Assembly: GCF_000017805.1 (NCBI RefSeq)
Contig: NC_009767.1
Coordinates: forward strand, 620,001 to 684,000
Direction: 5' to 3'
DNA: 64,000 bases
Source of the DNA: Roseiflexus castenholzii DSM 13941
Lineage (GTDB): Bacteria; Chloroflexota; Chloroflexia; Chloroflexales; Roseiflexaceae
Positions 43,896-52,822 of this stretch are shown here, in pieces; the stretch's first letter is position 1; every line of letters starts with the position of its first letter. Below the pieces are notes generated by a model. The model was not told the origin of the DNA and did no database searches. It saw only the letters and a list, made by a program, of their open reading frames with translations. The position numbers and the translations under genes were made by a program.

Positions 43896-45881
43896 ATGCG
43901 GCTCGAAGATCTCGTTGGGCGTCGTGTTGATCGGTATGAAGTCATCGCGCTGCTGGGTCGCGGCGGCATGGCGGCGGTCTACCGCGCGCGCGATACGGCG
44001 CTGCAACGTGATGTGGCGCTGAAAGTGCTCTACCCGCAGTTCCTCAGCGATGCCTCGCTCGTTGAACGGTTTCGGCGCGAAGCGGTGCTTGCCGCGCGTC
44101 TCGATCACCCCGGCATCGTGCCGATCTACGATGTTGGTGAGTTCGATGGGCTGGCATTCATTGCTATGCGCCTGCTCGATGGTCCTTCGCTCGCCGATCT
44201 GCTGCGGGTGCGCCAACGTCTGACAGTTGATGAGACCGTTGCGCTGATCGATCAACTGGCTGCCGCGCTCGATTACGCCCACGCGCGTGGTGTTGTTCAC
44301 CGCGATATCAAACCGGCAAATATCATTCTGGAGGGGTTGGGCGTGCCATTGGACGGGCGTGACTCGCTCGCACTGGACCAGGTGCGCCTGACGACTCCGG
44401 GCATGCGCGCCATTCTGACTGACTTTGGCATTGCAAAGGCGCTTGATGCACCAGGAACGACCACAACCGGTTTTCTGATCGGCACCCCGGAATACATGGC
44501 GCCGGAACAGATCCGCGGTGACACGCGCATCGATGGGCGCGCTGATGTGTATGCGCTGGGGGTGTTGGCATTTCGCTGTCTTACCGGGCGCAGTCCGTTC
44601 GAGGGAACAACGCAGGAGGTTCTGCTGGGGCATCTCGAAGGCGCTCTTGTCGATCCATCGACGCTCGATCCGTCTGTTCCACAACCAATCGGCGCTGCGA
44701 TCCGCCTGGCGCTGACGCGCCGGCCGGATGACCGCTACCGTACTGCCGGGGAATTTGCCCGCGCACTGCGATCCGCTGCGCGCATGGAAGCGCCGTTGCC
44801 GCGTGCGCTTGCCGCTGCGCCGCGACCGGCGCCAGACATGGTGCGCGTTGCTCCCGATGCGCCGACCGGTGTTGGCGATGCGCGTCCGCCTTCCACACGA
44901 CAGGATGCGCCGCCTCCAGCACTGCCGCCAGGCGGGGCGCAGCCGCCGCGTCGTCCGATGCATCCGGCGCTGCTGGCGCTGCTGGCGCTTGGCGCCCTGA
45001 TCCTTGGCGGCGGCGGGGCAGTGCTTGCGGGCAGATTGTTGCTTCCGCCAGCGTCGACGCCAACCCTGCCGCCGATGGTTGATACCGCCACGCCAACGCC
45101 AACATTCACACCGATGCCCACCGAAACATCCACGCCAACCCCGACGTCGGAACCAACGGGCATCCCGACAGAGACGCCAACGGCCACATCGACGCCAACC
45201 GACACGCCGGTTCCGCCAACTCCCACGCTGCGCCCAACTGCGGCGCCAACCGAGACGCCAACGGCCACATCGACGCCAACCGACACGCCGGTTCCGCCAA
45301 CGCCGTCGGCCACACCAACGCCATCGCAGACGCCGACAGCAACGGCGACGTTCACCCCAAGCGCCACGCCGACGCCGACCCCCTGCCCGATTGTGCCCGG
45401 CCGCGGCTTTGGCGAGGTCTGGAACACTAACGCAACTGTGGCACAGCGCCTTGGATGCCCGACCGACATCGAGCGCGGCGGCGACCGCACGCTGATCGAG
45501 CAACGCTTCGAAGGCGGCAGCATGACCTCATTCCTGCCGATTGGCGATATTTACGTCCTGATCGGTTTTGCCCGCGGCGAGTGGCAGCGTTTCCCCTACC
45601 CGGCGCCGCTGCCGCCTGATACTCCTGCCACGCCGACGCCGCCGGCAGGCTTGCAAACGCCGGCCAATGCCTTTGGCATTATCTGGGCAGTTAATCCGGG
45701 GGTGCAGCAGAATCTCGGCTTTGCGCTGCGCCCTCAGAGTGACGAGATCGAAGGCGCATACCAGCCGTTTGCCAATGGAATAATGATCTACAGCCGTGAA
45801 GGGTTGGGACGAGGGAAAACGATCTACGTTCTGTATGCTGATGGCACATTCGAGCGGTATGATGATACGTTTACGCCATAA
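43896..45881 (+). CDS. membrane-anchored serine/threonine protein kinase
   Basis: 661 aa. Kinase domain at about residues 10-270: GRGGMAAVYRARD loop, VALKVL lysine, HRDIKPANIIL catalytic loop and DFGIAK, with GTPEYMAPEQI as the P+1 loop. A Pro-rich juxtamembrane stretch leads to one membrane segment (LLALLALGALILGGGG), an extracytoplasmic Thr/Pro-rich linker and a C-terminal sensor domain of two similar halves (GRGFGEVWNTNATVAQRLGC and NAFGIIWAVNPGVQQNLGF). The linker DNA holds a perfect 50-bp direct repeat. The signal sensed is unknown. GGGAG precedes the ATG at 43896. Confidence 0.92.
   Translation: MRLEDLVGRRVDRYEVIALLGRGGMAAVYRARDTALQRDVALKVLYPQFLSDASLVERFRREAVLAARLDHPGIVPIYDVGEFDGLAFIAMRLLDGPSLADLLRVRQRLTVDETVALIDQLAAALDYAHARGVVHRDIKPANIILEGLGVPLDGRDSLALDQVRLTTPGMRAILTDFGIAKALDAPGTTTTGFLIGTPEYMAPEQIRGDTRIDGRADVYALGVLAFRCLTGRSPFEGTTQEVLLGHLEGALVDPSTLDPSVPQPIGAAIRLALTRRPDDRYRTAGEFARALRSAARMEAPLPRALAAAPRPAPDMVRVAPDAPTGVGDARPPSTRQDAPPPALPPGGAQPPRRPMHPALLALLALGALILGGGGAVLAGRLLLPPASTPTLPPMVDTATPTPTFTPMPTETSTPTPTSEPTGIPTETPTATSTPTDTPVPPTPTLRPTAAPTETPTATSTPTDTPVPPTPSATPTPSQTPTATATFTPSATPTPTPCPIVPGRGFGEVWNTNATVAQRLGCPTDIERGGDRTLIEQRFEGGSMTSFLPIGDIYVLIGFARGEWQRFPYPAPLPPDTPATPTPPAGLQTPANAFGIIWAVNPGVQQNLGFALRPQSDEIEGAYQPFANGIMIYSREGLGRGKTIYVLYADGTFERYDDTFTP
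45171..45301 (+). repeat. 50-bp direct repeat in the kinase linker
   Basis: Identical 50-bp blocks at 45171-45220 and 45252-45301 (period 81 bp) encode the same Thr/Pro-rich segment (ETPTATSTPTDTPVPPTP) twice. The identity at DNA level shows a recent duplication within the coding region, and the linker length may vary among strains. Confidence 0.85.
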
Positions 45882-46030
45882 ACTGAAGGTTGCCCGTGAC
45901 AGGTTATGGGGGCGCGTCTCCGAATCCTCTAAGGGTTGCACTCGAGCGTGGGGGTTGCGCCGGAACCTTATCAGCGCCACGTGCCCGCGCACCTGTTCAG
46001 GTATCTCCTGATCGCAAAGGTCTGCATGCA

Positions 46031-46345
46031 ATGTCCGGGTACTACGATGATGTCTATGATCTCGTCTGCCGTATCCCACGCGGGCGGGTCTCGACGTATG
46101 GGCGGATCGCAGCAATGACGACGGTTCCGCGCGGTGCGCGGTGCGTTGGATGGGCGTTGCACGCGCTTGGTCCGGCGCAGGCGCGCCACGTTCCCTGGTG
46201 GCGCGTCATCAACGCCGCCGGACGCATCAGCAATGAGTACCACGCTGCATTGCAACGGGCGCTCCTGGAAGCCGAAGGCGTCGTCTTCGACGAACGAGGT
46301 TCTATCGATTTGAAACGATATTTGTGGGATGGAACAACATCTTGA
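46031..46345 (+). CDS. alkyltransferase-like protein (MGMT/ATL family)
   Basis: 104 aa, the size of the DNA-binding domain of O6-methylguanine methyltransferases without the N-terminal domain. IPRGRVSTYGRIAAM and ARCVGWALHALGP give the helix-turn-helix and the Arg finger. The active-site motif, PCHR in methyltransferases, reads PWWRV here, so the alkyl-accepting Cys is absent. Such proteins bind alkylated guanine and hand it to nucleotide excision repair. The ATG at 46031 is the family start; the frame open from 45890 adds unrelated sequence. Confidence 0.88.
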   Translation: MSGYYDDVYDLVCRIPRGRVSTYGRIAAMTTVPRGARCVGWALHALGPAQARHVPWWRVINAAGRISNEYHAALQRALLEAEGVVFDERGSIDLKRYLWDGTTS

Positions 46346-46369
46346 CAATTTTCAAAAGAATGGTATAGT
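46342..46369 (+). promoter_or_regulatory. sigma-70-type promoter for the LacI-family gene
   Basis: TTGACA (46342-46347) and TATAGT (46364-46369) with a 16-bp spacer. The -35 begins inside the last codons of the upstream gene. Confidence 0.75.
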
Positions 46370-46382
46370 GTGACCGATCACA
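46369..46382. promoter_or_regulatory. lac-operator-like palindrome at the regulator's own promoter
   Basis: TGTGA-CCGA-TCACA directly overlaps the 3' end of the -10 and the expected transcription start. The arms and the 4-bp spacing match the ideal lac operator layout (TGTGA-N4-TCACA), suggesting autorepression by the adjacent LacI-family regulator. Confidence 0.55.
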
Positions 46383-46494
46383 GCAACGAACAATCCCTGC
46401 CGGCATACTCAGACCGCACCGGGTGTTGGTTATGCATTCGTGATCGCCACAGGTGCGGCAACCGTCTTCGATCATTCGGTTGTGCGGGGGCACT

Positions 46495-47505
46495 ATGCGA
46501 CGGCGCAGCACCATTCGCGAAGTGGCATCGCGCGCAGGCGTTTCGTACCAGACTGTCTCGCGCGTGATCAACAACAGCCCCGATGTGGCGGACGCAACGC
46601 GAGAACATGTGCTGCGCGTCATTGCCGAACTCGATTACCACCCCAATGCCCAGGCCGTCAGCCTGTCACGCAATCGCACCGATATTGTCGGTATTATTGT
46701 CGATACCGTCACGTCCACCTTTTTTGCGCAAACCATCGATGGCGTGGTGAAAGCGCTCCGTCGCCATGGGCGTTTCACCTTGCTGGCGACGGTCGAAGAC
46801 GCCACGCAGTTCGATGTTATCGACACCTTGCAGCGCAGCCGCCGGATCGATGGCATGGTGATCGTGTTACCGTTGGCGAATAGCCTGAGCCTGAGCCGCC
46901 TGACGCCGGGCCGCGTGCCGACCGTCCATATCGACTTGCAGTACGATATGGATGTATACGGCATCACGGTCAATAATTATCGCGGCGCGCGCCTGGCGAC
47001 CGAGCACCTGATCGATCTTGGGCATCGCCGGATCGGGATCATCACCGGGCGTCACGATATTCCTGTGGGGCAACTGCGGTTGGACGGTTACCGGGCAGCA
47101 CTGCGTGATCACGGCATCCCGTTCGATCCGACGCTGATAGCGCCTGGCGACTTCAGTTTTGCCAGCGGTGTTGCGGGGGCTGAGCGCCTGCTCGCGCTCG
47201 ACCCGCGCCCGACGGCAATCTTTGCCTGCAACGATCTGATGGCGATTGGAACGCTGCACGTCGCCACACGCTATGGTTTGCGCATCCCTGCCGATCTGTC
47301 CGTTATGGGATTTGATGATACGCCGGAAGCGGCGCTGGCATGCCCGCCATTGACGACGATGCGCCAGCCGCTACGGGCGATGGGCGAGATGGCCGCCGAT
47401 CTGGTCTGCCGCCTGATCGACGGTGAACAGCCTGAACAGATGCGGTATACCGTCGAGACGGAATTGGTGGTTCGTTTTTCGACAGGGCGCTGCCCAGGCG
47501 ATTGA
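46495..47505 (+). CDS. LacI-family transcriptional regulator
   Basis: 336 aa. N-terminal helix-turn-helix and hinge helix: TIREVASRAGVSYQTVSRVI and HPNAQAVSLSRNRTDIVG; then a periplasmic-binding-protein-like effector domain with IDLGHRRIGIITG, IFACNDLMAIGTL and VMGFDDTPEAALACPPLTT. It binds a sugar or sugar-like effector and controls nearby genes. The most likely targets are the sugar importer and glycosidases from 48973 on (inference from order). The ATG at 46495 follows GGGGGC and fits the family; the open frame at 46453 is rejected. Confidence 0.93.
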   Translation: MRRRSTIREVASRAGVSYQTVSRVINNSPDVADATREHVLRVIAELDYHPNAQAVSLSRNRTDIVGIIVDTVTSTFFAQTIDGVVKALRRHGRFTLLATVEDATQFDVIDTLQRSRRIDGMVIVLPLANSLSLSRLTPGRVPTVHIDLQYDMDVYGITVNNYRGARLATEHLIDLGHRRIGIITGRHDIPVGQLRLDGYRAALRDHGIPFDPTLIAPGDFSFASGVAGAERLLALDPRPTAIFACNDLMAIGTLHVATRYGLRIPADLSVMGFDDTPEAALACPPLTTMRQPLRAMGEMAADLVCRLIDGEQPEQMRYTVETELVVRFSTGRCPGD

Positions 47506-47530
47506 CAGTGAGCCGTGCGGGTTCTATAAT
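47502..47530 (+). promoter_or_regulatory. consensus sigma-70-type promoter for the PQQ-propeller gene
   Basis: TTGACA (47502-47507) and TATAAT (47525-47530), both perfect, with a 17-bp spacer. TTGACA overlaps the stop of the LacI-family gene. Confidence 0.85.
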
Positions 47531-47639
47531 TTTGAAACCTGCGCTGCGAGAATGAAACATACGACATACCGTGGCGCAGGCGTCTCCCCTTCTCCGCACA
47601 CTCGATGATCGCCGCTCTATCAGTCTGACGGAGCACGGC

Positions 47640-48908
47640 ATGCATACCACCGGGCAACGTGGCTTGTGGATGGTCGCCATTCTCGCTCTGCTTGGCGCGA
47701 TTGGCTATGTCGCGCTGCGTCCGCCCTCACCGGCGTCGTTCGATGCCGCCCTCCCCGCTCCCACCGTTGGGGCAAACCTCGCAGCGCAGGCAGCGCCGGA
47801 TAACCCCTTTGCTCAATCCGCGCCGGCATCCCCTGATAGTCCGCCTGTCGGCGAATGGTCGATGGAAGGGTTGAACCCTGCGCGAACGCGCGCCGTCGAG
47901 ACGCCGATTGCGCCACCGCTCAATCAGCAGCGTGTCATTGTCACCGCTTCGTTTGAAGAAGGCGTGTCGCCGCCGGTGATTGCTCGCGGTCTGATGCTGC
48001 TGGAAACGAAAGATGCCCTGAGCGCCATCGATCTGCGCACCGGTCGGCAACGCTGGGCGTACCGCCAGAAAGGCGCCTACATATCACCGGCAATCGCGGG
48101 CGATACCGTCTATTTCCGCGCCGAACAGGCAAACCAGGGGCAACTGGTGGCGCTGGAGTTGAGCAGCGGGCGGCAGCGCTGGGCGTTCACGCCCAAACGT
48201 CTGAGCGCTGCCGCCAACAACTACTTCGGCGGGCATCTGACCTCGCCGGTCGTGGTGGAGGGCGTCGTCTACGTTGGCGCCGGAAAAGAACTCTACGCCC
48301 TGGACGCCATCAGCGGCAAGATGCGCTGGGAATTCAGCGCACAGGATTTTATTACTTCATCTGCGGCAGTTGCCGACGGGCGTGTCTTCGTTTCCGACTT
48401 TTCGTATTTCTATGCGATTGATCTGACCTCAGGAGGGCTTATCTGGTCGTACCCGGCGCATTCTGCCGTCTATTTTTCTTCGGTGGCGGCGGGTGATCTG
48501 GTGTTGATCAGCAGCGGGCAAAATCTGATTGCGCTCGATGTGCGCAATGGCGCGCGTCGCTGGGAAAAGAGCGTTTCCGGCAAATCGCTCATTCCGGCCG
48601 GAGCGCAGGGTGATACCGTGTTTGTTAAGACGACGAACGAGTTATTTGCGCTCGATCGCAGTGATGGGCGTGAGTTGTGGTCGTTCCGTGATGTTAACTA
48701 TGTCTCGCTGCCTGCGCTGACGCAGGAGTATGTGTTTGTTGTCAACGGCATGGGTGCGGGTGCGTCTGTGGTGGCGCTCGACATGACCACCGGCGCAAAC
48801 GTCTGGTCGCAGCCGGTGCCGCGACTGGCAACTACGGCGCCGGTGATTGCCGGGCGCGCGATCTATGTGCGCACCACCGATGGCAGGGTCATCGAACTGC
48901 TGAGTTGA
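47640..48908 (+). CDS. PQQ-binding-like beta-propeller protein
   Basis: 422 aa, membrane-anchored by one N-terminal segment (about residues 8-25) followed by a Pro/Ala-rich linker. The rest consists of repeated PQQ-type blades, each with a version of ALDxxxGxxxWxF: AIDLRTGRQRWAYRQK, ALELSSGRQRWAFTPK, ALDAISGKMRWEFSAQ, AIDLTSGGLIWSYPAH, ALDVRNGARRWEKSV, ALDRSDGRELWSFRD and ALDMTTGANVWSQPV. Seven or eight blades are visible. It may bind a cofactor or serve as a protein-assembly scaffold like BamB; no haem or catalytic residues are evident. It has its own strong promoter. Confidence 0.87.
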   Translation: MHTTGQRGLWMVAILALLGAIGYVALRPPSPASFDAALPAPTVGANLAAQAAPDNPFAQSAPASPDSPPVGEWSMEGLNPARTRAVETPIAPPLNQQRVIVTASFEEGVSPPVIARGLMLLETKDALSAIDLRTGRQRWAYRQKGAYISPAIAGDTVYFRAEQANQGQLVALELSSGRQRWAFTPKRLSAAANNYFGGHLTSPVVVEGVVYVGAGKELYALDAISGKMRWEFSAQDFITSSAAVADGRVFVSDFSYFYAIDLTSGGLIWSYPAHSAVYFSSVAAGDLVLISSGQNLIALDVRNGARRWEKSVSGKSLIPAGAQGDTVFVKTTNELFALDRSDGRELWSFRDVNYVSLPALTQEYVFVVNGMGAGASVVALDMTTGANVWSQPVPRLATTAPVIAGRAIYVRTTDGRVIELLS

Positions 48909-48972
48909 ACAGATATGGACAAAGCCCGAAACACAGCACTATGACGGCATACAAGGACAGAGGGGGTGCAGT

Positions 48973-49980
48973 ATGGCGGTGCAGACGGCGCAGGTTCCAG
49001 CCCGGCAAAAGCGCAAGCCTGCCCTGTTCGGCTTGATCCCGGCTGGAAAGATCGAGCGACGCGAGGCGCTCTGGTTCTGGATCTTCATCTCGCCATGGGT
49101 CATCGGGTTTCTGGCGTTTACGCTTTACCCAATCGTCATGTCCGCCTATTACAGCATGACGGTCTTCAATGTGGCGAGTCCGCCAGTCTGGGTTGGTTTC
49201 GAGAACTACCTCGATCTGTTCAATGATCGGGTGTACTGGAAGTCGCTCCAGGTGACGGGCTACTACACCCTGTTGAGCGTTCCATTAGGCATCGCCTTTG
49301 GTTTGATGCTGGCGGTGCTGCTCAATCAGCGTGTTCCGGCGCTTGGCGTCTTTCGCACGCTCTATTACCTGCCTGCATTACTGACCGGAAGCGTTGCTGT
49401 GGCGCTGCTCTTCTCCTGGCTGCTCAACCCGCAATTCGGTGCGATCAACCTGATCATTCGCAATCTGGTCGGTCCAAATGGTCTGATCCCGCTGGGCATT
49501 ACCGGCCCGCGCTGGTTGCAGGACCCGAACTGGGTCATTCCGTCGTTTACGTTGATGTCGCTCTGGGGCTTCGGCGGCACCATGCTGATCTATCTCTCGG
49601 CGCTTCAGGGTGTTCCCACCGCGTTGTATGAAGCCGCCGAAATCGACGGCGCCAACCGCATTCAGCAGTTCTTCAACGTCACTGTTCCGATGATTTCGCC
49701 GGTTATTCTCTTCACCTTCATTACCGGCGTCATTGGCGCGATGCAGCAGTTTACCGCAGCATATGTCATTTCGGGCGGCATGAACCTTGGTGCGCCCGCT
49801 TATTCGTCGATGTTCTACAACCTGTATCTCTTCCTGAATGCGTTCCGCCGCTACCGGATGGGGCTGGCATCCGCGCAGGCGTGGATCTTGCTGATCGTCA
49901 TCCTGTTGCTGACTCTGGCGATGTTCTGGGCGTCACGCCGCTATGTTCACTATGAGTCGGACGAAGAGGGAGCGATCTGA
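48973..49980 (+). CDS. sugar ABC transporter permease (MalF-like)
   Basis: 335 aa membrane subunit of the second carbohydrate importer in the window. A soluble N-terminus (about 25 residues) is followed by six hydrophobic segments (WFWIFISPWVIGFLAFTLYP first) and the EAA loop YEAAEIDGANRIQQFFNVTV with its Pro near residue 235. The start has GAGGGGG upstream. Next gene begins 39 bp after its stop with a strong ribosome-binding site. There is no ATP-binding subunit in the locus, so it presumably uses a shared MsmK-type ATPase. Confidence 0.93.
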   Translation: MAVQTAQVPARQKRKPALFGLIPAGKIERREALWFWIFISPWVIGFLAFTLYPIVMSAYYSMTVFNVASPPVWVGFENYLDLFNDRVYWKSLQVTGYYTLLSVPLGIAFGLMLAVLLNQRVPALGVFRTLYYLPALLTGSVAVALLFSWLLNPQFGAINLIIRNLVGPNGLIPLGITGPRWLQDPNWVIPSFTLMSLWGFGGTMLIYLSALQGVPTALYEAAEIDGANRIQQFFNVTVPMISPVILFTFITGVIGAMQQFTAAYVISGGMNLGAPAYSSMFYNLYLFLNAFRRYRMGLASAQAWILLIVILLLTLAMFWASRRYVHYESDEEGAI

Positions 49981-50019
49981 CCGGATTGCACAGTCGTGAA
50001 AGAACAGGAGGCATAAGCG

Positions 50020-50928
50020 ATGGCAACACAAACGACATCATCCGGCGTGCGCCCGGCGACTCCTTTCGTGCGGCGCGGTCTTTGGGCGAGTAAGCGACGA
50101 CGCGAGCAGATTGTGACGATCATTTCGACGATCATTGTGGCGCTTGGGTTGATCATTATTCTGTTTCCGCTGGTGTGGATGTTTTCCACATCGTTGAAAA
50201 CGCGCGCAGAAGTGGCAAAGTTCCCGCCGGTCTGGATTCCGTCCGTGCCGCAGTGGGACAACTATCGGGTGGCGCTGACCGGTGAGAACCGCTTCGATAT
50301 CTACTTCAAGAACACGCTAATCTATGCTGGCGGCGCGGCATTAGGCGAAACCCTCTCGTGTGCGTTGGTGGCGTATGGCTTTGCGCGGTTGCGGGCGCCT
50401 GGCAAGAATGCGCTATTCGTGCTGGTGCTCGCTACGATGATGTTGCCTTTCTGGGTGACGCTGATCCCGCAGTATATCATTTTTGCCCGCCTGGGATGGA
50501 TCGATACCTATCTCCCGCTGCTTGTGCCGAAATTCTTCGGTAGCGCCTATCTCATTTTCCTGCTCCGCCAGTTCTATAAGACGCTGCCAAAGGATTATGA
50601 GGAAGCGGCATTGATCGATGGCGCGGGATACTTCGGTATCTGGTGGCGCATTATTGTGCCATTGTCGCTGCCAGCGGTCGGTGCAGTCGCCATTATGAGC
50701 TTCATGTTCCACTATCAGGACTTCATGGGTCCGCTGCTCTACATCAATTCGCAGTACAACTATCCGGTTGCGATTGGCTTGCAACAGTTCCGCGCCCCAT
50801 TCGGCGGTACAGCGTTCCATCTGCTTATGGCGGCGTCACTGGTCACACTGATTCCGCCTATGGTGCTCTTCTTCCTGGCGCAACGTTATTTCATTCAGGG
50901 CATTGTGGTCACCGGCGTGAAGGGGTAA
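50020..50928 (+). CDS. sugar ABC transporter permease (MalG-like)
   Basis: 302 aa with six hydrophobic segments starting at about residue 35 (IISTIIVALGLIIILFPLVW) and the EAA loop YEEAALIDGAGYFGIWWRII with its Pro. AACAGGAGG precedes the ATG. Together with the MalF-like partner it forms the channel for the sugar delivered by the binding protein encoded at 51225. About 300 bp follow before that gene; they hold no coding region that I can support. Confidence 0.93.
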   Translation: MATQTTSSGVRPATPFVRRGLWASKRRREQIVTIISTIIVALGLIIILFPLVWMFSTSLKTRAEVAKFPPVWIPSVPQWDNYRVALTGENRFDIYFKNTLIYAGGAALGETLSCALVAYGFARLRAPGKNALFVLVLATMMLPFWVTLIPQYIIFARLGWIDTYLPLLVPKFFGSAYLIFLLRQFYKTLPKDYEEAALIDGAGYFGIWWRIIVPLSLPAVGAVAIMSFMFHYQDFMGPLLYINSQYNYPVAIGLQQFRAPFGGTAFHLLMAASLVTLIPPMVLFFLAQRYFIQGIVVTGVKG

Positions 50929-51224
50929 GCCGTTCATCCTGGAGTGCGCTTTCATCCTCGCTGCCATCCCTGACATGCTGGCAGCGCCGTGTGAGATGTG
51001 ATCCGAGTGTGTAGGGGGGATACCGGTGCAACAGCAACAGAGAACCCTGGAGTCCATGCGCCCTCCAGCCTGTGCAAGGGTAGTCCGCACCACGACGTGC
51101 GCCTCCGCCAGGAACAGGTGTTCCCGGTTCACTCCCGTCGCGCGAAGATGCTAGAAAGGAGGTGACTCGAAATCGAACACACTTTCGTGCGGTGAGCCAT
51201 TGCAATGACAGAGGAGACGCACAT

Positions 51225-52691
51225 ATGAAGATAAGACAGTACCCCTGGATTCTCCTGCTCGGTGCGTTGATGCTGGTGCTGGCAGCATGTGGCGGGCAAC
51301 AAGGCGCCTCCCCCACGGCAGCGCCGGGCGAAGCGCCAACCACTGCGCCGGCCAGTGACCTGCCGACTCCTACGCCGGTTATTGAGTTTGCGCAGCAACC
51401 ACAGTCCGGTCAGAAGGTGCTGGTCTGGATGGTGCGCATCAACACGGTCGAAAACCGCTGGGAGCGTGATGTTGTTCTGCCGGCATACCAGCAGGTCGCC
51501 CCCGATGTATTCGTGAAGGTGCTCAATATCAACCAGGACGATATCGCCGTCAAGCGTGAGGCGATGATCGCCGCCAAGGAACCGCTGCACGTCTGGTCGT
51601 CGAACTGGGGCGGCGATGGCTTCGCCAGCGACCGCTTCCGCGGCTTGCTGGCAGACCTGACGCCGCTCATCGAACGCGACAAGTGGGATACGAGCGACTT
51701 TATCCCCGAAGTGTTCGGCATCTACAACGTCGAGGGCAAGCAGTACGGCATTCCGTTCCTCACGACCGGCAGTTATGTGTACTACAACATGAAACTGTTC
51801 GACGAGGCTGGCGTGCCCTATCCGCCGAGCGACTGGAACGATAAGTCGTGGACGTGGGATGCATTCCTTGAGACTGCCAAGAAATTGACGAAGAACCCGG
51901 ATGATCCGAGCACGGCGGTGTACGGCGGTGTCAACGGTTTGTGGCCCCCCTTCGACAGTATTCCGATGATCTGGGGAAAGGACCCGTTCACAGCACAAGC
52001 GCTCGAGACCGGCTTCTCCGATCCGATCAAACTGGATGAACAGACGGCTGCGGCGTTCCAGGCGGTTCACGATCTGGTCTACGTCCATAAGGTCGCGCCC
52101 GACCAGGCGGCGTCTCAGGCGCTCGATCAACTGGGTGGCGCCTTCCTCTCCGGTCGAGTCGCCATGTTTATGACCGGCGGCTGGGGTCACTGGAACTATA
52201 AGGATATCATCGACGATCCCAACGGTTTCTGCTGGGGTGCAGCGCCACTCCCCTGGGGGACGCCCGATGCCACTATCCGCGCGACGATCTTTACCGATCC
52301 CTGGGTCGTTACTGCTGGCATGGATGCAGAGAACACCGATATGGCATGGAACTTCGTGAAGTTCCTGGCATCGGCAGAGCAGCAGCGCGCTTATACCCTG
52401 GCTACCGGAACCCCGCCGGTGCGCCAGAGCCTGCTCAATGATTACTACAAGCAGTATGAGAAGTGCGTCCCGGCAGAAAAGACGAAAGAGTCGTTCCAGG
52501 GCGCCTTTAGCCACGGACGCGAGTCATCGAACCACCTGCTGGTCAAGTTCGATGAACTCAGCCAGACCTGGGATAACCTCCTGAGTCCGTTCTGGAACGA
52601 TCCGAACGCGAAAGCCTCGGATCTGATGCCGCTCCTCGAGTCGGACGTCAATGCCGCTCTGGAGCGCATCCGCAAAGAGGCGGGCAGGTAA
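51225..52691 (+). CDS. sugar ABC transporter substrate-binding lipoprotein
   Basis: 488 aa. Lipoprotein signal with lipobox LVLAAC (Cys at about residue 24), then a Thr/Pro/Ala-rich linker, then a cluster 1 (SBP_bac_1) solute-binding fold: KVLVWMVRINTVENRW, YGIPFLTTGSYVYYNMKLFDEAG, GRVAMFMTGGWGHWNYKD and NTDMAWNFVKFLASAEQQRAY. It captures an oligosaccharide or sugar derivative outside the cell. The ATG at 51225 follows GAGGAG. Placing the binding protein after the permeases is the reverse of the commonest order. Confidence 0.92.
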   Translation: MKIRQYPWILLLGALMLVLAACGGQQGASPTAAPGEAPTTAPASDLPTPTPVIEFAQQPQSGQKVLVWMVRINTVENRWERDVVLPAYQQVAPDVFVKVLNINQDDIAVKREAMIAAKEPLHVWSSNWGGDGFASDRFRGLLADLTPLIERDKWDTSDFIPEVFGIYNVEGKQYGIPFLTTGSYVYYNMKLFDEAGVPYPPSDWNDKSWTWDAFLETAKKLTKNPDDPSTAVYGGVNGLWPPFDSIPMIWGKDPFTAQALETGFSDPIKLDEQTAAAFQAVHDLVYVHKVAPDQAASQALDQLGGAFLSGRVAMFMTGGWGHWNYKDIIDDPNGFCWGAAPLPWGTPDATIRATIFTDPWVVTAGMDAENTDMAWNFVKFLASAEQQRAYTLATGTPPVRQSLLNDYYKQYEKCVPAEKTKESFQGAFSHGRESSNHLLVKFDELSQTWDNLLSPFWNDPNAKASDLMPLLESDVNAALERIRKEAGR

Positions 52692-52698
52692 TCCGTGG

Positions 52699-52730
52699 GC
52701 GTGCAGGGAGTGCAGGGAGTCCCTGCACGC
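52699..52730. terminator. strong hairpin downstream of the binding-protein gene
   Basis: An exact 11-bp inverted repeat, GCGTGCAGGGA and TCCCTGCACGC, with a 10-nt loop starts 7 bp after the stop. No T-run follows, so it may be an mRNA-stabilising hairpin that favours binding-protein mRNA rather than a true terminator. Confidence 0.5.
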
Positions 52731-52822
52731 GCCGGCTTGTATCGGACAGGGCGCTTGGTGCGACGTCTGTGCGTTGCGCGAAGCGCCTTCTTCACGATGC
52801 CGATGTTTGTAAGGGGTGCTCT

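Noticed and set aside
43863..45503. 546-aa open frame antisense to the Ser/Thr kinase
   Set aside because: The + strand has all kinase motifs in the right order; the antisense frame is basic, Trp/Arg-rich and lacks any recognisable domain.
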